The position numbers were made by a program, and so were the translations under genes. Shown here in pieces: positions 56,488 to 64,000 of a stretch of 64,000 nt of DNA (position 1 is its first letter; each line of letters begins with the position of its first letter). Source of the stretch: Pseudocercospora fijiensis CIRAD86 (taxonomy: Eukaryota; Ascomycota; Dothideomycetes; Mycosphaerellales; Mycosphaerellaceae); the NCBI RefSeq assembly GCF_000340215.1, contig NW_006921532.1, positions 7,419,910 to 7,483,909 of the forward strand. The letters run 5' to 3'. Below the pieces are notes generated by a model. The model searched no databases, was not told where the DNA came from, and worked only from the letters and a program-made list of their open reading frames with translations.

Positions 56488-58164
56488 ATGACCATGCCTT
56501 CCGGCGATTTCGACACCAAGTCCAGCCTTGGGCAAGCCATTCTCGAGACCGTGAAGGACTATCCTCGTCCCGCTGACGTCGACAAGTTTACCTATGGCAC
56601 GGCTGGCTTCCGTACTAAGGGAGATTGGCTGGACCATGTCATGTACGGAATGGGTCTACTCGCTGGTCTGCGCTCGAGGAAGCTGAACGGCCAGACAATC
56701 GGCGTCATGATCACTGCCTCCCACAATCCCGCTGTCGATAATGGTGTGAAGCTTGTCGATCCGATGGGAGACATGTTAGAGCAAGATTGGGAGAAGTGGG
56801 CCACCAACATCGTCAATGGACAGAACCCAGAAGAGACTCTGGAAGCATATGCAAAAGTCGTGAAGGAATTCAAGATCGATGTGAGCAAGCCGGCTAATGT
56901 CATCTACGCGAGAGACACGAGACCTTCAGGTGCACGACTGGTGAAGGCGCTTGAGGCGGGCATGAAGGCAACAGGTGTGTCTGCTACGGACTATGGCATT
57001 CTCACCACACCACAACTGCACTACCTGGTTCGTGCGACAAACACTCAGAAGGACAAGAACCCGTATGGAGAGGTCTCGGAGGAGGGATACTACAAGAAGC
57101 TCGCTGCTGCCTTCCAGCAGGTTATGAAGAACACCAAAGCCTCCAGCCCAGTCACTGTCGATTGCGCTAATGGCGTTGGCGCTCCCAAGCTGAAGAAGCT
57201 ACTTGAGTATCTTCCATCCGAGGAAGAGACTGGGCTCAAGATCACTGTCAAGAACGACCGCATTGAACAAGCTGAGGTTCTGAACAAGGACTGCGGTGCT
57301 GACTTTGTGAAGACCGGTCAGAAGGTCCCAGCTGGCTTTAACGGCAAACCATACGATCGCTGGTGTTCTTTCGATGGTGACGCCGACCGCATTGTATACT
57401 ACTTCAACGAGGAAGGCAGCATGTTCCGTCTGCTTGATGGTGATCGCATCGCGACGCTAGCTGCAGAATTCCTCGGCGGCCTGGTCGGTAAATGCGGGCT
57501 TTCGGACAAGATCAAGGTCGGTGTTGTGCAGACTGCCTACGCAAATGGTGCCAGCATGAAGTACATCAAGGACCGACTGAAGCTGAAGTCGGAGCTTACC
57601 CCAACTGGTGTCAAGCATCTCCACCACGTCGCAGCGCGATACGATATTGGGGTCTACTTCGAAGCGAACGGTCACGGTACCGTTCTGTTCAGCAACAATG
57701 CGCTGAGAACGATCTGGAAGCAAGAACCAGAATCGCCCGCGCAACTCGAAAACCTGGAAGTTCTTCGCGGCGCCACCGATCTCATCAACCAGACCGTTGG
57801 CGATGCCATCTCCGACTTCCTCCTCGTTGAAGCCATTCTCGCTCACAAGCAGTGGACTGTCAAGGAGTGGTTATCAACGTATACCGACATGCCAAACAAG
57901 CTCGCCAAGGCCAGCGTAAAGAAGCGGGAGGACTTCAAGGTCGTCCCAGGTACTGCCGAGCAGAAGCTCGCAAGCCCACCAGGTCTTCAAGAGAAGATCG
58001 ACAGCGAAGTCGCCAAGTACCAAGACGGTCGCTGCTTCGTACGACCTTCCGGCACAGAAGATGTCGTTCGCGTGTACGCCGAGGCTGCCGAAGCATTCGA
58101 TGTGGACCACATGATCAGTGCCGTCAAATCCTTGATTGCGACAGCGAGCGAACGTGCCGACTAG
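56488..58164 (+). CDS. PCM1: Phosphoacetylglucosamine mutase
   Basis: An intronless ORF of 558 residues, the usual length for fungal AGM1/PCM1 (about 540-560). It converts GlcNAc-6-phosphate to GlcNAc-1-phosphate in the cytosol, on the way to UDP-GlcNAc for chitin, N-glycans and GPI anchors. Family landmarks: FTYGTAGFR near residue 36, the phosphoserine loop VMITASHNPAVDNGVKL (catalytic Ser at about residue 78), the metal loop SFDGDADRIVYYF (about 298-310), the sugar-binding loop FEANGHGTVLF (about 391) and the phosphate-binding loop RPSGTEDVVRVYAEA (about 522). All key residues are present, so the enzyme should be active. A second in-frame ATG (56,494) could also serve as start. It is probably essential. 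Confidence 0.93.
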   Translation: MTMPSGDFDTKSSLGQAILETVKDYPRPADVDKFTYGTAGFRTKGDWLDHVMYGMGLLAGLRSRKLNGQTIGVMITASHNPAVDNGVKLVDPMGDMLEQDWEKWATNIVNGQNPEETLEAYAKVVKEFKIDVSKPANVIYARDTRPSGARLVKALEAGMKATGVSATDYGILTTPQLHYLVRATNTQKDKNPYGEVSEEGYYKKLAAAFQQVMKNTKASSPVTVDCANGVGAPKLKKLLEYLPSEEETGLKITVKNDRIEQAEVLNKDCGADFVKTGQKVPAGFNGKPYDRWCSFDGDADRIVYYFNEEGSMFRLLDGDRIATLAAEFLGGLVGKCGLSDKIKVGVVQTAYANGASMKYIKDRLKLKSELTPTGVKHLHHVAARYDIGVYFEANGHGTVLFSNNALRTIWKQEPESPAQLENLEVLRGATDLINQTVGDAISDFLLVEAILAHKQWTVKEWLSTYTDMPNKLAKASVKKREDFKVVPGTAEQKLASPPGLQEKIDSEVAKYQDGRCFVRPSGTEDVVRVYAEAAEAFDVDHMISAVKSLIATASERAD

Positions 58165-59459
58165 GAGTTGAGCATGAAGCATCTGCGTGAGCAGGCGAAG
58201 GAGTTCGCTAAACTTCAAGTTGACGAAAAGCTTATGAACAATATTAGATAAAGATCTGGATGGCGTTTGCATGCATAAGCGTTGGAGCATAGGAAGGACC
58301 GAAAAAGTTTCTGAGATTTGTGGGTGGCATGTTATTGGGAAAGCGCAACCAGGCTTTAGGATGCTCTAGACGCATACCATCATCGAAATGTGAACAACAC
58401 TTTGACTTTACTCGATCTCGACCTCAACCTGGTCCCGTAGGTGCGGTTCTATGCAAACCGGAGATGCTCGGGCATGATTGAAAGCATGATGAGTGGTAGA
58501 TTCCGTGCGCATGTAGGAAAGAGTTATGACCCTTGAGGTGAAGTTATATAGCTCTGCCCACCAGTAAGCTTCTGTCAAGCGCGCACATGTGATCTTTAGG
58601 TTCATGTTCTGTCAAGGCTTGAGACTTATTCGCTAGGCAGGTAGGCAGGTAGTAAACACACATCCCACGCTCTGACTTATCTTGCCTAGGTACGGAGTCG
58701 TATACGTATGCCTTTTCATCCTCTTCTTACTAGTATAGTAATATAAATTTGCCGAGGTAGCCTTTCCCGTTCGATTCTAAGATTTTTCTAGAAAGGTTTT
58801 ATATAAAGAAGGTTTGAAAAAGTAGCGCTAGCACGTTTGTGTTAGCGGTATATATGCTTATTGCTATATTTAGAAGTATTCGTACGTAGAGCTAGAATTA
58901 ATTAAGGATTATATAAGGGATACAAATAGGAAAGTAAATATAGAGGTCTTTTAAATATGTTAGCTAGCTCTTCAATTAGAGCGTTTTATAATCTGGTTTA
59001 GATAGAGAATAGTAGTATTAAGTAAGAGTATGAAGCACACGTGAAGTTGAATTCATAAAGGAGGAAAACTATCTTCCTCTTCCGCCTATTACTAAACGTC
59101 GCCATTTGACGGCTAGCAGTCGTTGTGAATGGCCCTCCGGATAGTGACTTTGTCCTCACCTAGCGTGAGTAAAACGCCAGGTGTAGGTCTGGACTCAATG
59201 CTCGTAAATCTGCTGGCAAGTCAATCTCTTGCGTGCGCGAGGTGTTCGTCCCGATGGGCGAGATCGTACGTGTGCTGCAGTCCCAGATGGCACGTTTTCC
59301 AAATTCGAATTGTTCTTGGCGCTTGTTTCATCCTTGCCCTTTTCTGCTTCTCAGTGTATTGGATTTTTGGGGTTGCGCGACAAGTGCGCTTCCTCGTTCA
59401 CCTATCGCTTGTGCACGACTGACTTCACATGCCTACTTCCCCTAGTACCAGTATACAGC
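58165..59459. other. 1.3 kb interval with a RIP-like island
   Basis: The 3' flank of AGM1, then an AT-rich, TpA-rich island at about 58,720-59,035, then normal-composition sequence with only short ORFs. GGCAGGTAGGCAGGTAG near 58,640 is a short direct repeat. No gene is supported. Confidence 0.5.
58720..59035. repeat. RIP-like degenerate repeat remnant
   Basis: An abrupt switch to AT-rich sequence crowded with TAT/ATA/TAG and few CpA, unlike both flanks. No ORF is visible. Probably a fragment of a RIP-mutated transposon. Confidence 0.5.
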
Positions 59460-59828
59460 TCAATTCGTCTTGGCCGCAAACTCATAAAGCCTTTGCTCGT
59501 ATCCGATCGTATAGTCTGGAAAGGTCTCAGCCAGGGATTCGTACATGCGATGTTGCTCCGAATTTCTCGCGCGATCCATGAAAACCCTCTTTCCCTTCGA
59601 AGCTACGTAATTAACCTTCTCCTCCAAGGACCTTGTCGCCACTAGCCAGAGGATACTTCCAGGTATACTGATCGATTCTTCTTCGGGACCTGGGGCCTTT
59701 CGTACGGCCGTATTCTTCTTGCCCAGAGAATTTATCGTAGAGTACAGCGTGATGTAGTTCCAAACGTCTCCGCTCATATTAAGCGCCCGTGTCATCCGGA
59801 TGTTCACATCCTCCGTTCGAGAGACCAT
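59460..59828 (-). CDS. Hypothetical protein (possible 3' exon of a larger gene)
   Basis: A minus-strand ORF of 123 codons if it starts at MVSRTEDV (59,828); 149 codons from 59,906. It has balanced composition and ends HRMYESLAETFPDYTIGYEQ ... TN before a stop at 59,460. No family recognised. It may be the 3' exon of a gene that begins at the F-box-like ORF at 60,671. Confidence 0.35.
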   Translation of the reverse strand: MVSRTEDVNIRMTRALNMSGDVWNYITLYSTINSLGKKNTAVRKAPGPEEESISIPGSILWLVATRSLEEKVNYVASKGKRVFMDRARNSEQHRMYESLAETFPDYTIGYEQRLYEFAAKTN

Positions 59829-60437
59829 GATGTGGCGCCTCAGCCCTTGTCGTGGAGTGTGATGGGATACATACAGGTAGCGTGATGCAGGGAAGAGTGG
59901 GTTCATGGCTTAACGAGCAAGCGTTGTTGGCAATCATTGCTACCCTTCCGTGTGAGAACAACAGGCGATCTTGCGAGCACATGATTCTAGTAATTGATAG
60001 TCCACGCATATTGTGGATTACATGTCGAGGATGTTGAGTTCCCTAGCCAGGGCCGGTATAGTGGCTTTTCTCTCCCTGCCTGGTATGCGCGGGGATTTGA
60101 GAAGGTCTCCAAGGATTCTCCGCACGTAGGAAAAGTCTGTGTCAAGCTTTTTCCAAGGTTGCTGCAGATGCTTATAACAGGACAAGCATCGGCTCAAGCT
60201 GTTTCTAGGCAACAACCAAATGACATCCGAAATCCCGGTGTATTTCGAACCATCCCAGTCCCATTTTCATGAAATGTGCAAATTCCGGAAAACGATTCCT
60301 TTCCCGTAGAGAAACGCAACCATCTCAGAAAGTGCGTTTGAAGGTCACTGGTAGTAAGGGTACGTGGAAGGACTCCCCCAAAAGCTTTTATCCTGTCGGC
60401 TTCCCATTATCCCGTAGCCCAGGTCGGAGGGGGAAGG

Positions 60438-60671
60438 TCATATCAACTCCGGTAGCGTTGTCTCAAAGTGTTCCGAGCACTCTCTCGCAAGTCGCCCGTT
60501 TGCAGTTCGTAAGACATCTTCGACATGGCGTCCTTTGAAAGACCTTCGGAGCTCGGAATAAAGCATCAAGATCTCTTCGTAGATCATCCTTCGGATCTCT
60601 CGTGGAAGCGAGAAGAAAGTGATAGCCTTCATCCCCGTTCTTGAATGTGTGGGCTGTGTTGCGGTGTCCAT
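60438..60671 (-). CDS. Hypothetical short ORF with F-box/2EXR-like N-terminus
   Basis: The minus-strand frame from ATG 60,671 (MDTATQPTHS) contains ITFFSLPREIRRMIYEEILM, the Leu-Pro-x-Glu-Ile-Arg-x-x-Ile-Tyr pattern seen at the N-terminus of many short Pezizomycotina F-box/2EXR-like proteins. It stops after 77 codons, shorter than usual, so it may be a first exon, a fragment or a pseudogene. The rest could lie in minus-strand ORFs at about 60,215-60,018 and 59,828-59,460, but I cannot fix introns. Confidence 0.4.
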   Translation of the reverse strand: MDTATQPTHSRTGMKAITFFSLPREIRRMIYEEILMLYSELRRSFKGRHVEDVLRTANGRLARECSEHFETTLPELI

Positions 60672-61042
60672 GGTGAAATGATTGAAGTTGAGGTTGTGAA
60701 TGTTGAGGTCGCCTAATATCGTGACCGTGACATTGATGGTCATGCGAGGGCTTTGAATTCGTGGCATGTGATTGGTCATGTGTCTTTTGTGGCAATATGC
60801 CGAGAGAATCACTATCGCCTTCAAGCAGCTTCCCGAGTGCGTGGTGGCTGTGCAACCGATAGTTGTTGCTTTTCATTTATTAATCTATGAGACGTACTTG
60901 GCATCGTCCCCCCTCTTCTCATGCTCACGCTATGTCCCATGCCATGCAAATGCTTTCGTAATCATTAGTGTCCTTTATCATGCCGGAGCAACCTCTCATA
61001 TCGTACGCTTAAGCGACGTCGTCTTCATCGTGGTATATGATT

Positions 61043-61628
61043 TTAGTAGGGCGCAGTCGTCACAGCTTGGATGTAACGCTTCTCGCACTTGGTTCCATTG
61101 CCCTTCCAGAAGATCTGTGGACAGTCAGAATCATGTATGTGAACGGGAAAGAGAACAGGCGTGACCTACCACAGCCTGATTGAGGTCTCCCTCGCAGACC
61201 GTCCAGCCCTCAGCGTCCCCGTTGACAGTAAGCAGGTAATCATCCTTCAATGCCACGTTTCCGCTCCCCTCCGGCGTCGGATCGAAGTTCAGAGTCTGCC
61301 CCACCTCTACCTTGGTGCTGTTGTACTCGTACTCCTTGAAGCCCACTGGACCATACGCGTAGGTGTGCAGTGTTGAGTCGCTGAGATTGAATTTTGGCAA
61401 GCTGTTGTAGCCTGGGAGGATGAGACGGAGCTGGTAGAGCTCGTCATCGGTGTTGTCTGGGTCGAAGAGGGATGTCGCGTTGACATTCGGCAGGAGGGAG
61501 GAGTTTGATGCTGGCTCGCAGGATGTGGTAGTTACGAGCAGGAAGTTGGTGAGGTTCTGCTGTGCTATTGGTACGGCGGTGGTCAAGGCGGCCGAGAGAG
61601 CGGCGGTGGTCAATGTGATGGCGCGCAT
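61043..61628 (-). CDS. Small secreted protein, two exons
   Basis: Exon 1 is 61,628-61,170 and exon 2 is 61,114-61,043. The 55-bp intron (GTAGGT...CCACAG) joins in phase to give 176 residues ending FWKGNGTKCEKRYIQAVTTA PY. The N-terminus (MRAITLTTAALSAALTTAVP) is a good signal peptide with probable cleavage near AVPIA. The mature part has several N-glycosylation sequons (NLT, NSS, NAT, NLS, NST), three Cys (SCEP, TVCEG, TKCEK) and a beta-rich look (VALKDDYLLTVNGDAEGWTV). The C-terminal GWTVCEG pattern is familiar from fungal cell-wall/secreted proteins of unknown role. Without splicing the ORF runs to a false C-terminus (VGHACSLSRSHT). Effector function is possible but not supported by anything specific. 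Confidence 0.75.
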
Positions 61629-61944
61629 GGCTGCTGTAGGCTGTGATTGTAGGTGTTGGTTTGGTTGGTGCTGTGTTTCGCAGTGGTGGTGCTTCAATGG
61701 TTAGGCAACGCGCGCGCTGCATGTCAAGTCGAATGTGAGGAAAGAACAAGAACAAGAGCGAAACATTAATACTTCTCCTTCACTTGTCACTGCCTTCGTG
61801 TTACACCATCGCAAATCGCATACCGTTCTCCACTGGGCACTGGCTGGCTACATCATGAATCCACATTCCGTTTAGCTAGTATTCTAAGCCAGTGATAGGG
61901 AAGGAGAGGCTCCAAGTCGGGAGTCGAGGGTCCGAGGCACTGTC

Positions 61945-62345
61945 CTAACCTTTAGTATTAGCAATTACTACTACTATAGAATTTTGAAAATAGCAATACA
62001 GACTACTATTACTATACTACCACTTCTATACTACTAATAGTAGCAGATATAATTACTATTTAGTACTAAAATTTCAAGTTAAATAATACTAGGCTAGACT
62101 TAGAACTATTTAGAAATCCGTTTCGAGTTACTAGTATATATATTTTTACTAGCTTAAATACTATAGAAGTCTTAGGAAAACAATAGCAACTACTATTATT
62201 ATACTTTAAAGTCGATATAGCGATAGTAAAAATTTAGAATATAATTATAATTAGAGCTTATAGTAGACCGGTAGCTTCGCTAGTATATTATAGGACGCGT
62301 AGCTACCTATAAGAAATTTATATATACTAAGGTCTAAGGCATCGA
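61945..62345. repeat. RIP-like degenerate repeat island
   Basis: About 400 bp of very AT-rich, TpA-rich sequence (ACTACTATTACTATACTACC and similar) with sharp edges, between the secreted-protein gene promoter and the phosphatase-like gene. No ORF. Probably a RIP-mutated transposon fragment. Confidence 0.55.
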
Positions 62346-63136
62346 GGAAAAAGAAACAGATTATACGGCTAAATATACATCGGTGCTTAGATTAGCGACA
62401 GGTAGAGAAGAACCCCATTCCAAAGATGGAAGGACGCTGGCTCGCGTTGGCTGTCTGCTGCTTGACGCCATGCTGCTAAGAAGTCTGCCGAAAGCTTCCT
62501 TGACCTCGTCTGGTGGTGTGTAATCGAACCGATAGACGTTGATCACTGTCAGGAAAAGTGCAGATTTAGCGTAATTGATTCCAGAAAGCTGTGTGCTCTT
62601 GAAGCGCGGAAAGAGCTTTATTCACGCACGAAAAGTTCTGCATAGTTCTTCACGTGCTGGTCCTTATGCTCCGACTTGATCGATTCGACATCGGTGCCAC
62701 CACAATCCAACGTGAATAATCGGATTGGTTTCTACCGATACGCCGCTCTCCATTTACGAACAAAGCAAAGACTTCGTGTATGAAGACTCTCGAATGGTTT
62801 GAGCCCTGGGCCTTTTTCTTTTCTTTGCCGGTGAAATCAGCATGCAGCGATGTCGATGATTTTCTCGTCGCTGTCGCATTTATAGCCTCTGAATTGGGAC
62901 AAGTCCTCTGGGTCGGCGGCGAAGTGATTGCCAGCCATTTTGCACATTTGAGAATTTGGATTCTTCATCGATGTAGTTATGCGCAGGCTTCCTCTGTCAG
63001 CTTTGGTAGGCATCACTCTTGTTGGCGTCAGGTGCAGTGGCACCGCGAAGGAATGAATGCATGACTTTGGGAAAGCGGTGCGGAGCGGAGTGCGAGCGAA
63101 ATTTTGAAGGTGGATGACTACCACGTCCTCACTTAT
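62346..63136. other. Interval without a supported gene
   Basis: Normal composition. Holds the 3' flank of the phosphatase-like gene and a 61-codon minus-strand ORF (62,361-62,546, YRFDYTPPDEVKEAFGRLLS) with no recognised match, possibly an exon remnant next to the RIP-like island. Confidence 0.4.
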
Positions 63137-64000
63137 TCACACGCTCTCCTTGCCACCGTCGCTCTCAGAATCACTCATCTTCCGCTCCGCCATGACCGGC
63201 GCCACCCTCTTCCTTCTCAAGACCATCCACGCCAACAACCCAACAATCGCGACAACTGCCAGTGTCACACCAGCACCGATACCTCCAGCACCAGCAAGAC
63301 TCAGCCCGTCACCATCACGCTCATCACCATCTTCATCCTGCACAGCCACCGCACCCTTCCCCTCCCCCTCAGCCAAACAAAACTCCGCCTCAGCCTGACA
63401 CCTTCCACACCACTCCCCAACACTCATAATAGCCATCTCCCCCATCCTCTCAACGAACTCCCCATACCCCAAACTCTCCCGCCCAGTCCCAAACAACGGC
63501 CAAGCCCTCAACTCCTCACCCCCCTCCGTCCCATTCCTAAACAAAAACCGAACCCTCAAATCCTCCTCCAAAAATCCCGCCTCATCAGCCTCCGAGAAAA
63601 TCTCAAAAGCCACGGAAGCCGCATAATTCGGCAAACCCTCGAAATCAGAATTGATGTCGGGTAATCCCACAAGTCCAAAAAACGCGAGAAAAGTATCATA
63701 ACTCCCCGTCATAAGCGAGAATTTCGTCCTCGCGTGATCGGCAACGACAGATTCCATTTGTCGTAGAATTCCGCCGGCCAGCGCTTCCCCACCGATCATA
63801 CGGTCTGGTTGCGAAGGATTGTAGTTGTGGTTGAATTCCCAGGTATTGGCGAGGAATCGTGCTTCGTTGAGATTTTGTTCAGAGATTTGGTTGGAGATGG
63901 AAGAGTTTTGGGTTTTGGCTGTGTTGAGGAGATCGAAGATGTTGTAAGCGTTTTTGTAGGTGAGGTTCTGGGCGCCGCTGAGGATGGAGGAGAGGAGAGG
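63137..64000 (-). CDS. Membrane-anchored histidine-phosphatase-like protein (3' part; 5' end outside window)
   Basis: The minus-strand frame is open from the right edge to a stop at 63,137. The visible 287 codons start ...LSSILSGAQNLTYKNAYNIF DLLN. They contain the pattern of clade-2 histidine acid phosphatases: NAYNIFDLLN, a helical region, then FSLMTGSYDTFLAFFGLVGL where the catalytic His-Asp motif is expected, followed by a Cys pair (WCGRCQAEAEFC). The C-terminus has a Gly-rich linker and a single membrane helix (GAGVTLAVVAIVGLLAWMVL) followed by RRKR and an acidic Ser-rich tail. This suggests a type I membrane protein with an extracellular or luminal phosphatase-like domain. The His of the His-Asp pair reads Tyr, so activity is doubtful; related fungal proteins may share this. 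The N-terminal RHG motif lies outside the window. Confidence 0.7.
   Translation of the reverse strand, partial: PLLSSILSGAQNLTYKNAYNIFDLLNTAKTQNSSISNQISEQNLNEARFLANTWEFNHNYNPSQPDRMIGGEALAGGILRQMESVVADHARTKFSLMTGSYDTFLAFFGLVGLPDINSDFEGLPNYAASVAFEIFSEADEAGFLEEDLRVRFLFRNGTEGGEELRAWPLFGTGRESLGYGEFVERMGEMAIMSVGEWCGRCQAEAEFCLAEGEGKGAVAVQDEDGDERDGDGLSLAGAGGIGAGVTLAVVAIVGLLAWMVLRRKRVAPVMAERKMSDSESDGGKESV

Noticed and set aside
63104..63664. Plus-strand 186-codon ORF opposite the phosphatase-like gene
   Set aside because: Composition (Pro/Thr/Ser/His runs) is typical of the antisense of a GC-biased coding strand; the minus strand has the membrane helix and phosphatase-like motifs.
1..64000. CRISPR arrays, rRNA genes, bacterial-style operons
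   Set aside because: No spacer-repeat arrays or rRNA motifs were seen, and introns, LTR elements and fungal genes show a eukaryotic chromosome.

Overview
The window looks like a junction between a repeat-packed, mutation-decayed block (about 1-46,950) and an ordinary gene-bearing segment (about 46,950-64,000) of a filamentous ascomycete chromosome. Pezizomycotina is well supported by short 53-59 bp GT-AG introns, fungal-type Arp9, mL40 and AGM1 genes, and RIP-like decay. A Dothideomycete is my guess only. In the left block CpA/TpG is strongly depleted, TpA is enriched, CpG is largely kept, and almost every premature stop is TAG. This is what C-to-T mutation at CpA (repeat-induced point mutation, RIP) would produce.

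Left block. (1) 1-4,425: one decayed reading frame of at least 1,420 codons, probably the 3' part of a large retroelement entering from outside the window, followed by a possible LTR. (2) About 4,570-6,970: a decayed PIF/Harbinger-type DDE transposase (minus strand) convergent with a Lys-rich ORF that may be its Myb/SANT-like partner. (3) About 7,045-46,440: a minus-strand Gypsy chromovirus with a large extra coding region beyond its chromodomain. A Russian doll of three further LTR elements interrupts it. A Copia element (19,628-44,945, TSD GTAAG) contains a minus-strand Gypsy (20,010-40,587, TSD CAGAT), which contains a plus-strand giant Gypsy (20,856-34,529, TSD TATAG). Each has an equal-length LTR pair (189, 346 and 171 bp). 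With the nested DNA removed the elements are about 4.7, 6.9 and 13.7 kb. The innermost carries about 1,640 codons of unassigned coding-like sequence between its chromodomain and its 3' LTR.

Right block. In order: ARP9 (+; SWI/SNF-RSC actin-related subunit, with a ten-codon first exon), a 2.4 kb gene-poor interval, a small two-exon hypothetical gene (-), a C2H2 zinc-finger/ankyrin gene (-) with an apparent frameshift near its 3' end, mL40 mitochondrial ribosomal protein (-) divergent from AGM1/PCM1 phosphoacetylglucosamine mutase (+), two small hypothetical ORFs (-), a small secreted protein (-, two exons), and the 3' part of a membrane-anchored histidine-phosphatase-like gene (-) running off the right edge. 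Two short RIP-like islands (about 58,720-59,035 and 61,945-62,345) lie between these genes.

The host genes form no operon or pathway; they are independent chromatin, translation, cell-wall-precursor and secretion genes. The main interest is in the repeat block: exactly resolvable nesting, LTR pairs that record the mutation spectrum, an antisense ORF split by a later insertion, and giant chromoviruses with large unassigned extra ORFs.
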